A DNA stretch of 33,950 bases, taken from positions 1 through 33,950 of the forward strand of contig RZYT01000004.1 in the NCBI GenBank assembly GCA_009930195.1. Direction: 5' to 3'. Numbering within the stretch: position 1 is the first letter of the stretch; the number at the start of each line of letters is the position of its first letter. The stretch is from Spirochaetia bacterium (lineage in GTDB: Bacteria; Spirochaetota; Spirochaetia; Sphaerochaetales; Sphaerochaetaceae). The notes under the pieces are model-generated. The model searched no databases. It was not told the origin of the DNA and worked only from the letters and a program-made list of their open reading frames with translations. Shown piece after piece: positions 23,373 to 30,756 of the stretch. Made by a program: the position numbers and the translations under genes.

Positions 23373-25180
23373 TCCACCCCATCTATACCGAGCTGACCGA
23401 GTGCCGCGACTGTTACAAGTGTGTGCGTGGCTGTCCGGTGAAGGCCATCCAGGTCAAGGACGGTTCGGCAGTGGTTGTGAAAGACCGTTGCATTTACTGC
23501 GGACACTGTGTGGACATCTGCCCCTCCCATGCAAAGAAGATTCGCAACGACCTTGCCCGTGTCCGCCAGTTCCTTACCAGTGGGCGGAAAATCTACTGCA
23601 GTCTTGCCCCCTCTGCTGCATCCGAATTTCCTGACGGAATGGATGCCTTGGTCCTTGCCTTGCACCAGCTTGGGTTCAGTGGGGTCAGTGAGACCGCTCT
23701 GGGAGCAGCTTTGGTCAATGAAGCCATCGAGACGTATGCCCTGGAGCATGATGGCGCTTGCAACAAGATTTCCACTGCCTGCCCAACAGTGGTCCAGGCC
23801 ATCAAGAAGTACTATCCGTCCTTGGTTGACCATCTGAGCAACATACCCTCTCCGCTGCAGTGCCACAGCGCCTATCTTCGCAAGCTGTACGGCCAGGAGA
23901 TCGGCATTGTGTTCATCGGGCCTTGCATCGCCAAGAAAGTGGAAGCGGATGAGACTCCCGGCTATCCCGATTTTTCCCTCACGTTCGAGGAGCTTCGCAC
24001 CTGGCTGGATCTGGAGCATTTCGATCTTGCCCTTCTCTCTGCCCAGATTGCCGCTGACCCAACCCTGGTTCCTGCCTTTGTGCCGTGCAGGGCAGGAAAG
24101 TCCACACTCTATCCGGTGGAGGGCGGCATGATCGCCTCCCTTGCCTGGGGTTCCGATCCATTCCAGACCCATGCGGTGGCCATCAGTGGTTCCACCCAAG
24201 TGCTGGGTACTCTTGGAGGGATGCAGTGCGGACAGGAGCACAACAACTTCCTGGAATTGCTCTTCTGTGAAGGCGGGTGCATCAACGGGCCCGGAGCGGA
24301 AAAGGGGCGTTCATCGGCTTCCAAGAAAGCCCTTGCTTCGCGCTATACCCGCAGTCGCATCGCAGCAGCAGGACCTGTCTTCGGTGGAGATCCTGCGTTT
24401 GTCCGCCTTCTGTTGGATAAGGGCTACTCCCTCATTGAGGAACCGGGAAAGGTGGAAACCGATCTTCCTGTCTCCTCATTCGTTTCCAAGCACAATGAAG
24501 ATGAGATTGGGCGTGCCCTGAAGTTCCTTGGCAAGCGGGACAAGGCTGAGGAGCTGAACTGCGGTGGTTGCGGCTACAACAGCTGCCGGGAGATGGCCAT
24601 CGCCTACCTTGACGGAATGGCAGAGCCGGAAATGTGTGTAACCAAGATGCGCAAGGAAGCCCAGAGCAAGATTGATGTGCTGCTGCGTACCATTCCCATC
24701 GGAGTGGTCATTGTCGACGACCAGCTGCGCATCGTCGATTGCAACTCCAGTTTTCTTCGCCTCTTCAGCGAGGTGGACTTTGCGATCGAAGGGGAGTTGC
24801 TCAATCTGGTGGGAGGCCTTCCCCTGGAGCGCTTTGTTCCCTTCCATGAAAAGTTCCGTGACCAGTTTGCCAATGCTCGGGTGCAGCAGTACCGCCTCCA
24901 CTACCAGGACAAGTTCCTGAAGGTCACCTTCTTCTCGGTGGAGAAACAGCATCTGGTGGGAGCGCTTTTTGAGGATATCACCACACCCACGGTACGCCGG
25001 GAGACGGTGATCAAGAAGGCCGAGGATGTCATCCAGAAGAGCCTGGAAACGGTTCAGCAGATTGCCTCCCTTTTGGGGGAAAATGCAGCGGAGACGGAGA
25101 TCATGCTCAACAGTCTCATTGATGCGTTCAAGGTTCCTGCAGCCAATCAGAGTGATGGGTTTACCAAGGAAGAGTCATGA
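23369..25180 (+). CDS. hydS: Sensory [FeFe]-hydrogenase with PAS domain (HydS, group C)
   Basis: A 603-residue multidomain protein. Two [4Fe-4S] ferredoxin motifs come first (Cys12, 15, 18, 22 and Cys41, 44, 47, 51). The H-cluster domain follows, with S-T-A-C-P (Cys138), G-P-C-I-A-K (Cys186) and F-C-E-G-G-C-I-N-G-P-G (Cys300, Cys304). Ala137 replaces the cysteine that relays protons in catalytic hydrogenases (T-S-C-C-P), the known mark of slow, sensory HydS proteins. Next is a further cluster motif, C-G-G-C-G-Y-N-S-C (398-406), then a PAS domain (about 430-540) and a helical tail. It probably senses hydrogen or redox state and signals through the PAS domain. It overlaps the phosphatase gene by 4 bases. 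No histidine kinase domain is attached. Confidence 0.9.
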   Translation: MIHPIYTELTECRDCYKCVRGCPVKAIQVKDGSAVVVKDRCIYCGHCVDICPSHAKKIRNDLARVRQFLTSGRKIYCSLAPSAASEFPDGMDALVLALHQLGFSGVSETALGAALVNEAIETYALEHDGACNKISTACPTVVQAIKKYYPSLVDHLSNIPSPLQCHSAYLRKLYGQEIGIVFIGPCIAKKVEADETPGYPDFSLTFEELRTWLDLEHFDLALLSAQIAADPTLVPAFVPCRAGKSTLYPVEGGMIASLAWGSDPFQTHAVAISGSTQVLGTLGGMQCGQEHNNFLELLFCEGGCINGPGAEKGRSSASKKALASRYTRSRIAAAGPVFGGDPAFVRLLLDKGYSLIEEPGKVETDLPVSSFVSKHNEDEIGRALKFLGKRDKAEELNCGGCGYNSCREMAIAYLDGMAEPEMCVTKMRKEAQSKIDVLLRTIPIGVVIVDDQLRIVDCNSSFLRLFSEVDFAIEGELLNLVGGLPLERFVPFHEKFRDQFANARVQQYRLHYQDKFLKVTFFSVEKQHLVGALFEDITTPTVRRETVIKKAEDVIQKSLETVQQIASLLGENAAETEIMLNSLIDAFKVPAANQSDGFTKEES

Positions 25181-26370
25181 ACGACATTTTCATCGACGTG
25201 GACTATGCACAGATCTACAAGCACGGCCAGAAGATTGGGGGGGACGTATTCCTGCTCTCCCGCAATCCTGAGAACGACCAGATCGTGTGTACACTCAGTG
25301 ATGGCCTGGGCAGTGGCGTGAAAGCCAATGTGCTTGCAAGCCTTACCGCCCGCATGGCCCACAAATTGAGCTTCAGCCCAATGGATCTCACCCACTCGGC
25401 ACGCATCATCATGAATACGCTGCCGGTCTGCAAAGAACGTAAGATCAGCTATGCAACCTTCACCATCGCCGATATCCGCCATGAGGAGGGGGAGGAAGTG
25501 AAGGTGAACCTGGTTGAGTATGACAACCCGTCAGCCTTGGTGTTCCGTGGCCCAAACAGCTATCTCTGGCAGCCGGAGCGCATAGATCTTGAACGTGAGG
25601 GAGCATTCAAGCAGGAGGTGCTCGGGCATTCCCAGCTGAAGCTGTCCATAGGAAGTCGTCTGGTGATCTTCAGCGATGGCGTTACCCAGGCGGGGATGGG
25701 CAAGGCCCTTCCCCTGGGCTGGCGCCTTGAGGGCGTTCGCAGCTTTGCCCATGACCAGATTGAGGCCAATCCCGACATCTCGAGCCACGACTTGGCCCAG
25801 GCCATTGTGTGCAGGGCTCACAGCCTTGACCGGCTCAGTGCAAAGGACGACATCACCTGCATGGTGGTCTATGTGCGCAAACCCCGAAGGACGCTGGTGG
25901 TGACCGGTCCTCCCTTTACGCCTGAGCACGATCAGGATCTGGTGGAGAAGATCCGTCACTTCGAGGGAAAGAAAATAGTAAGTGGGGGAACGACGGCGCA
26001 GATCGTCAGCCGCCTGCTTGAAAAGCCGCTGAAGGTTGATATGAGTTGTTGGTCGCCCCAGGTTCCTCCCTGCTCTACGATGGAAGGAATCGATCTGGTG
26101 ACTGAGGGTATGCTCACCTTGAGCAAGGTGGCCATTGCCCTCGAACAGAAGAAACCGGTACGCTCCCTGCCCAATGATGCGGTGAGAAAGTTCATCCAGG
26201 TGATGCAGGAGAGCGACCAGGTCCACTTCATCGTAGGAACGAAAATCAATGAGGCTCACCAGGATCCCAACATCCCGGTGGAGATAGGGATACGCAGAAC
26301 CTTGATCGGAAGGTTGCGCAAGGCCTTGGAAGACAATTATCTGAAAGAGACGTCACAGGAATATATCTGA
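25177..26370 (+). CDS. SpoIIE/PP2C-type serine phosphatase with C-terminal extension
   Basis: A 397-residue cytoplasmic protein with no membrane helix. Residues 1-230 form a PP2C/SpoIIE-like phosphatase domain. The metal-binding acids are visible in L-S-D-G-L-G-S-G, in I-F-S-D-G-V-T-Q-A and in A-K-D-D-I-T-C-M-V. The remaining 165 residues fit no domain I recognise. They include G-G-T-T-A-Q-I-V-S-R-L-L and L-V-T-E-G-M-L-T-L-S-K. The ATG overlaps the HydS stop (ATGA). PP2C phosphatases next to HydS are known from Thermotoga, so it is probably the output of the sensor, dephosphorylating an unknown protein such as an anti-sigma antagonist. The link to HydS is inferred from gene order and coupling. 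Confidence 0.85.
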   Translation: MNDIFIDVDYAQIYKHGQKIGGDVFLLSRNPENDQIVCTLSDGLGSGVKANVLASLTARMAHKLSFSPMDLTHSARIIMNTLPVCKERKISYATFTIADIRHEEGEEVKVNLVEYDNPSALVFRGPNSYLWQPERIDLEREGAFKQEVLGHSQLKLSIGSRLVIFSDGVTQAGMGKALPLGWRLEGVRSFAHDQIEANPDISSHDLAQAIVCRAHSLDRLSAKDDITCMVVYVRKPRRTLVVTGPPFTPEHDQDLVEKIRHFEGKKIVSGGTTAQIVSRLLEKPLKVDMSCWSPQVPPCSTMEGIDLVTEGMLTLSKVAIALEQKKPVRSLPNDAVRKFIQVMQESDQVHFIVGTKINEAHQDPNIPVEIGIRRTLIGRLRKALEDNYLKETSQEYI

Positions 26371-26385
26371 CGGAAGGAGAACAGG

Positions 26386-26652
26386 ATGGGAAAGAAAGAG
26401 CGGGTATCAGTAAAAATTTGCGTGGGAACAGCCTGCTTTGTGCAGGGTGGTGCCGATTTGCTGCTGTACAATGAGTTCCTGGATCCGGTGGTCTTGGGTG
26501 GCTGCGATATCGAAGGGGTATCCTGTCTTGGCGGATGCAAGGATCCCAATGCCAAGAATCGTCCCCCATACGTCCAGATCGGAGGCGTCATCCATGGGGA
26601 TATGACCCAGGAGAAGCTTTGCAAGCTGCTTGCGGAGGCTGTCCATGCTTGA
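26386..26652 (+). CDS. Thioredoxin-like [2Fe-2S] ferredoxin, second copy
   Basis: An 88-residue protein related to the one at 23112, with the same cluster layout: C-V-G-T-A-C (C-x4-C) and C-L-G-G-C (C-x3-C), then a variable loop K-N-R-P-P-Y. An extra Cys lies before the second pair (G-G-C-D) and another near the end (L-C-K-L-L). It should be an electron carrier for the hydrogenase encoded next, which overlaps it by 8 bases. Each H-cluster protein in the operon is thus preceded by its own small ferredoxin. The ribosome binding site is GGAAGGAG. Confidence 0.87.
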   Translation: MGKKERVSVKICVGTACFVQGGADLLLYNEFLDPVVLGGCDIEGVSCLGGCKDPNAKNRPPYVQIGGVIHGDMTQEKLCKLLAEAVHA

Positions 26653-28117
26653 ATTGAACAACCAGTATACGGTGATGAAGCGACAAGTCCATGCCCAGGT
26701 GCTCAAGGCATTTTTTGCCGGGACGCTGGAGCAGGATGTGGATGCGCTTCCCATCAAGATCATTCCCAAGTCCAGGATATCGAACCGTTGCTGCATCTAC
26801 AAGGAACGGGCAATGGTCCGCTACCGGATCATGGCACTGATGGGCATCAACATCGAGACGGATGATGATGAACTGAGAACGCTCTCTTCCTACGTAAGGG
26901 AAGTCATGGAAGAGGACAAGCATGTCGCCCCGATCCTGACCACCATCAGCACCGCCTGCTCGTCCTGTCCTCCTGACCGCTATCTCATCAGTGAGGCTTG
27001 CCGTGGATGTTTTGCCCGGCCCTGCCTGGCGAACTGCCCGAAAGACTGCATCTCCTTCATCAACGGTCAGGCTCATATCGATGAGAGCCGGTGCATCCGT
27101 TGCGGCAAGTGCAAGGAGGTCTGCCCCTTCCATGCCGTGGTGCATATCCCTGTCCCTTGCGAGGAGGCGTGTCCGGTCAATGCGGTCAAAAAGAACGAGG
27201 AAGGGTATGTTGAGATAGACTACCAGAAGTGCATAAGCTGTGGGCGCTGTGCGATGAGCTGCCCCTTTGGTGCCATTGTGGAGCGCTCAGGCGTCATGCC
27301 TGTGGTGAAGATGCTCAAGGCAGGGGCTCATGTGACCGCTCTCATCGCCCCCGCAATCGAAGGGCAGTTTCCCGGCACCCTTGCCCAGATAAAGCAAGCG
27401 CTCCTGGCAACCGGATTCTCCTCAGTCGTGGAAGTCTCCCAGGGTGCTGAGACAACCAGCCTCCATGAGGCTCATGAACTGAGCGAACGCAAGGCTGAGG
27501 GAAAGGGGTACATGACCACCAGTTGTTGTCCGGCTTACATGGAACTGGTGGACAAGCATCTCCCCTTCCTTGCCGAGCGGCGTTCTTCAGCCCTTTCCCC
27601 GATGGGTTATGCGGCCTTGGAGGCGAAACAGGCCAATCCCCAGACCAAGACGGTCTTCATCGGGCCCTGTCTTGCCAAGCGGGTTGAAGCCGTGAAATTG
27701 AAGACCATCGACGGAGTGCTGACCTTCAGCGAGCTGGCAAGCCTGTTCATCGCAAAGGGTGTGGACGTCCGGGAGATGGAGATGGCTGATCTTGGCTCCA
27801 CCGACTCCTTTGAGGATTGTCGTGGGTTTGCACTCAGCGGAGGGGTGGCATCGTGCGTGCTCAGCCGGTATGCAAAGGCTGATGAGGTGGCCGTCCTGCC
27901 GATCAACGGCATTGACAAGAAGATGTTCCGGACCATGAAAATCTGGGACAAGCGCCAGCCTGAGGCCGACCTGATCGAGGTCATGTGCTGCGAAGGGGGT
28001 TGCATCAACGGCCCCGGCGTGGTAGTAAAGCCTTCTGTAGCCTTGAAACTGAGGGGCGGCAACAAGGCTGCCACTCCGGTGAAGGCGATGCGCTCCATTG
28101 TGGGAGCAAGGGAGTAA
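26645..28117 (+). CDS. [FeFe]-hydrogenase, group B type
   Basis: A 490-residue catalytic-type hydrogenase that reversibly reduces protons to hydrogen. About 95 N-terminal residues have no match that I recognise. A cysteine-rich stretch of about 125 residues holds C-S-S-C, C-R-G-C and ferredoxin motifs such as C-I-R-C-G-K-C and C-I-S-C-G-R-C. The H-cluster motifs are T-S-C-C-P (Cys294, Cys295), G-P-C-L-A-K (Cys342) and M-C-C-E-G-G-C-I-N-G-P-G (Cys449, Cys453). Cys294, the proton-relay cysteine, is kept, unlike in HydS. The layout fits group B monomeric hydrogenases of anaerobes. I start at the ATG after GGAGG, inside the ferredoxin gene. The maturation genes hydEFG are not in the window. Confidence 0.9.
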   Translation: MLELNNQYTVMKRQVHAQVLKAFFAGTLEQDVDALPIKIIPKSRISNRCCIYKERAMVRYRIMALMGINIETDDDELRTLSSYVREVMEEDKHVAPILTTISTACSSCPPDRYLISEACRGCFARPCLANCPKDCISFINGQAHIDESRCIRCGKCKEVCPFHAVVHIPVPCEEACPVNAVKKNEEGYVEIDYQKCISCGRCAMSCPFGAIVERSGVMPVVKMLKAGAHVTALIAPAIEGQFPGTLAQIKQALLATGFSSVVEVSQGAETTSLHEAHELSERKAEGKGYMTTSCCPAYMELVDKHLPFLAERRSSALSPMGYAALEAKQANPQTKTVFIGPCLAKRVEAVKLKTIDGVLTFSELASLFIAKGVDVREMEMADLGSTDSFEDCRGFALSGGVASCVLSRYAKADEVAVLPINGIDKKMFRTMKIWDKRQPEADLIEVMCCEGGCINGPGVVVKPSVALKLRGGNKAATPVKAMRSIVGARE

Positions 28118-28121
28118 GGCA

Positions 28122-28601
28122 ATGCACGATTTGGGAAGCGGTTCTGTCCTTGCACAGCTTGAGGCGTTGGTGGATGCATGGGATGGCAGCATCGAAAGCC
28201 GGTACTGCCATCTGGCCAACGCTGCAGCCTTCTTGTACGAGCAGATGGATGACGTCATCTGGCTGGGTTTCTACCTTGCATCAGGGTCCCAAGGCATGTT
28301 GATGCTTGGCCCTTTTCAGGGAAAGATTGCTTGTACCGAAATACTGTTTGGGCGGGGGGTCTGCGGCAAAGCAGCACAGGAAGGGAAGAGCGTTCGTGTC
28401 GCAGATGTGCATGACTTTGCCGATCATATTGTGTGTGACAGTGCAAGCAACAGTGAATTGGTGGTGCCGCTTTTCGATGCAAATCACCATGTGGTTGGGG
28501 TTCTGGATGTGGACAGTGCAAGCTTCGGACGGTTTTCGGAAGATGACCAACAGTTGCTTGAGGGGGCTGCCAAGATTCTCTCACGTGTGCTTTGGACTTG
28601 A
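28122..28601 (+). CDS. msrC: Free methionine-(R)-sulfoxide reductase (GAF domain)
   Basis: A 159-residue single GAF-domain protein. Cys71, Cys81 and Cys105 sit in I-A-C-T-E, G-V-C-G-K-A and H-I-V-C-D. Their spacing of 10 and 24 matches that of the three redox cysteines of E. coli fRMsr (Cys84, 94, 118). The following N-S-E-L-V-V-P-L-F is also typical. It reduces free methionine-R-sulfoxide to methionine, using thioredoxin for regeneration. It starts 4 bases after the hydrogenase, with AAGG before the ATG, so it is probably the last gene of the hydrogen operon. A thiol repair enzyme suits oxygen-sensitive neighbours. That functional link is inferred. Confidence 0.9.
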   Translation: MHDLGSGSVLAQLEALVDAWDGSIESRYCHLANAAAFLYEQMDDVIWLGFYLASGSQGMLMLGPFQGKIACTEILFGRGVCGKAAQEGKSVRVADVHDFADHIVCDSASNSELVVPLFDANHHVVGVLDVDSASFGRFSEDDQQLLEGAAKILSRVLWT

Positions 28602-28626
28602 CTAATTGGACGTTTGTGAGCATGCT
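28598..28626 (+). promoter_or_regulatory. Possible thrS/T-box promoter
   Basis: TTGACT (28598-28603), overlapping the msrC stop, lies 17 bases before CATGCT (28621-28626), a poor -10. The implied start near 28633 agrees with the beginning of the T-box structure. Confidence 0.4.
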
Positions 28627-28632
28627 GATTGT

Positions 28633-28927
28633 CAAGGCGTTGAGAAAGACGAGTAGTCGGTAACGGAGCCACAGAGAGGATTCCCGAGGTTGAGAGGAGT
28701 CTGGCAGGCGCCCGATGAAAACCCCTTTTGAGCCGCATACCGAACGGGCAACCAAGTAGGCTATGCCGCACTCCTGGCGATACAGGTGTAATGAGCGTCT
28801 TTTCCGGCGTCAGAGAGTCGGGAAAGGAAGCAAGGTGGAACCGCGGAACATGAGAGCTCTCATGTCTTCGTCCTTGCCGGATACGGAACATGCCGTACCG
28901 GAGAGGGAAGGCATGAGGGCTTTTTTT
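28633..28927 (+). promoter_or_regulatory. T-box riboswitch (threonine) upstream of thrS
   Basis: A leader that senses uncharged tRNA. Stem I features are present: GAAAGACG-AGTA, the ACAGAGAGG bulge segment near 28671-28679 and an apical helix GATTCC/GGAGTC. The likely specifier is the threonine codon ACC at 28751-28753, followed by AAGTAGG as in many T-boxes. A second ACC at 28739 seems to be in a helix. The T-box core is AAGGTGGAACCGCGG. The antiterminator (28830-28877) forms as GCAAGG/CCTTGC around the bulge TGGAACC (28836-28842), then GCG/CGT, then a perfect ACATGAGAG/CTCTCATGT hairpin. It competes with the terminator at 28856-28927. Uncharged tRNA-Thr should favour read-through into thrS. 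The middle of stem I has about 30 bases that I could not fold. Confidence 0.92.
28856..28927 (+). terminator. T-box-controlled terminator before thrS
   Basis: GCTCTCATG continuing into TCTTC (28856-28869) pairs with GAAGG and CATGAGGGC (28907-28920), and an inner CCGG-a-TACGG/CCGTA-CCGG stem extends it. Seven T follow. Its 5' arm is shared with the antiterminator, so the two structures exclude each other. Confidence 0.9.
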
Positions 28928-28962
28928 GGTATAAGCATCCTACGGGATGAGGAGGAAATGGT

Positions 28963-30708
28963 ATGGCAAAGGAAGAAGCGGGAGAAAAACTCTCCAGGAT
29001 CAGGCACTCGATGGCGCACGTCATGGCCGAGGCTGTGCTGCAGATGTTCCCCACTGCCCAGATAGCGATCGGTCCTGCGATCGAGAATGGTTTCTACTAT
29101 GATTTTGAACTGCCCAGGCAGCTGGTCACCGAGGATCTCGAGGAGATCAGTGAGCGTATGAGAGCCATCATCAGTGAGGGAAAGCCGTTCGTACGGACGG
29201 TCGTCAGCCGCGCTGAAGCTCAGGAAAAGTTTGCCGGTCAGGTCTACAAGCAGGAGCTGCTTCAGGCGATTCCCGAGCATGAGGAAGTTTCGCTCTACAA
29301 CCAGGGCGGTTTCACCGATCTGTGCCGCGGTCCCCACGTGGAGACCACCAAGGAGCTGAAGGGTGATGCCTTCAAGCTCATGAGCATCGCCGGTGCGTAC
29401 TGGAGAGGCAAGGAGACCAATCCCATGCTTACCCGCATCTACGGGACCGCCTGGTCGAATGCCAAGGAGCTCAGGCTCTATCTGCAGCACCTCGAGGATG
29501 TCGAGAAGCGTGACCACCGCAAGTTGGGCAAGGAACTCGATCTCTTCAGTCTCCATGAGGAGGCAGGTCCCGGTCTGGTCTACTGGCATCCGATGGGTGC
29601 AAGAATCCGGCAGGCGATCGAGACGTTCTGGAGGAGCGAGCACTACGCAAACGGCTATGAGATGGTCTATACCCCCCACATCGGTCGCTCCTGGCTCTGG
29701 GAGACCAGCGGACACCTGGGCTTCTACAAGGAAGGGATGTACCCTCCGATGGAGATGGACAAGAGCGACTACTATGTCAAGCCGATGAACTGTCCGTTCC
29801 ACATCATGATCTACAAGAACAGCAAGCGTTCCTATCGCGACCTTCCGTTCCGCTGGGCTGAACTTGGGACTGTCTATCGATATGAGAAGGCTGGTGCCAT
29901 GCACGGTCTGATGCGGGTACGCGGCTTCACCCAGGATGATGCACACCTGTTCGTCACCCCTGACCAGATGAATGATGAGATTCTTGAAGTCTTGCGGTTC
30001 AGCCTGCACATGCTCCACAGCTTCGGCTTCACCGATATCAATGCATACCTCTCCACCATGCCGGAGAAGTCTGTTGGTGACCCTGCTCGTTGGGCTGATG
30101 CTACCGAAGCGCTTCGCAAGGCCATCGTGGCCGAGGGGCTTTCCTATGAGGTTGATGAGGGTGGCGGTGCGTTCTATGGTCCGAAGATCGACCTGAAGAT
30201 CAAGGATGCCATCGGTCGTGAATGGCAGCTTTCGACCGTGCAGTTCGACTTCAACGAACCTGAGCGCTTTGACATGACCTTCGTCGACAAGGACGGGGTG
30301 GAGAAGCGTCCCTACATGATCCACCGCGCCCTGCTTGGCTCCATCGAGCGCTTCTTCGGCGTTCTCATCGAGCACTATGCAGGGGCTTTCCCGCCGTGGC
30401 TTGCTCCCGAGCAGATCAAGCTCATCCCTGTCGGGGAGACTTTCTTCGACTATGCGAAGCAGCTTGAGTTGCGCTTGCGCAAAGAGGGCTTCAGGGTCAG
30501 CGCCGACCTCGGTGACGACCGCATGAATGCCAAGATCCGCAACGCACAACAGCTGAAGATTCCCTACATGGTGATCATCGGCGAGCGTGAAGCGGAGAAC
30601 GATCAGGTTTCGGTACGCTACCGAAGCGGAAAGCAGGAGAACGGCTTGACCACCCAGGCATTCATCGATTTGGTGAAAGCGAAAGTGGAGAGCAAGCAGC
30701 AGCTGTAG
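28963..30708 (+). CDS. thrS: Threonyl-tRNA synthetase lacking the TGS domain
   Basis: A 581-residue enzyme that charges tRNA-Thr. It begins almost at once with the editing (N2) domain. The zinc-like H-S-M-A-H motif is at His15 and His19, and L-C-R-G-P-H is at Cys121 to His125, so mischarged serine can still be removed. The class II catalytic core has motif 2 Y-R-Y-E-K-A-G-A-M-H-G-L and the zinc ligand Cys of M-N-C-P-F-H. The C-terminal anticodon-binding domain starts near residue 480. The usual N-terminal TGS domain of about 60 residues is missing (E. coli ThrRS has 642 residues). A GGAGG ribosome binding site precedes the ATG, and no in-frame upstream extension is possible within the terminator. 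It is controlled by the T-box leader. Confidence 0.96.
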   Translation: MAKEEAGEKLSRIRHSMAHVMAEAVLQMFPTAQIAIGPAIENGFYYDFELPRQLVTEDLEEISERMRAIISEGKPFVRTVVSRAEAQEKFAGQVYKQELLQAIPEHEEVSLYNQGGFTDLCRGPHVETTKELKGDAFKLMSIAGAYWRGKETNPMLTRIYGTAWSNAKELRLYLQHLEDVEKRDHRKLGKELDLFSLHEEAGPGLVYWHPMGARIRQAIETFWRSEHYANGYEMVYTPHIGRSWLWETSGHLGFYKEGMYPPMEMDKSDYYVKPMNCPFHIMIYKNSKRSYRDLPFRWAELGTVYRYEKAGAMHGLMRVRGFTQDDAHLFVTPDQMNDEILEVLRFSLHMLHSFGFTDINAYLSTMPEKSVGDPARWADATEALRKAIVAEGLSYEVDEGGGAFYGPKIDLKIKDAIGREWQLSTVQFDFNEPERFDMTFVDKDGVEKRPYMIHRALLGSIERFFGVLIEHYAGAFPPWLAPEQIKLIPVGETFFDYAKQLELRLRKEGFRVSADLGDDRMNAKIRNAQQLKIPYMVIIGEREAENDQVSVRYRSGKQENGLTTQAFIDLVKAKVESKQQL

Positions 30709-30716
30709 TACGAACA

Positions 30717-30740
30717 GAGCCGGAGCAATCCGGCTCTTTC
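30717..30740 (+). terminator. Terminator after thrS
   Basis: GAGCCGGA and TCCGGCTC pair perfectly over 8 bp around GCAA, followed by TTTC. It sits only 16 bases before the start of the next gene. Confidence 0.75.
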
Positions 30741-30756
30741 GCTGATGGGGGAACAT

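Noticed and set aside
23369-25180. HydS as an ordinary hydrogen-producing enzyme
   Set aside because: The proton-relay Cys is Ala137 and a PAS domain is attached, both marks of the sensory group.
28739-28741. Alternative ACC specifier in the T-box
   Set aside because: This ACC lies in TACCGA, which can pair with TCGGTA on the 5' side of stem I. The ACC at 28751 is in unpaired context followed by AAGTAGG, as expected.
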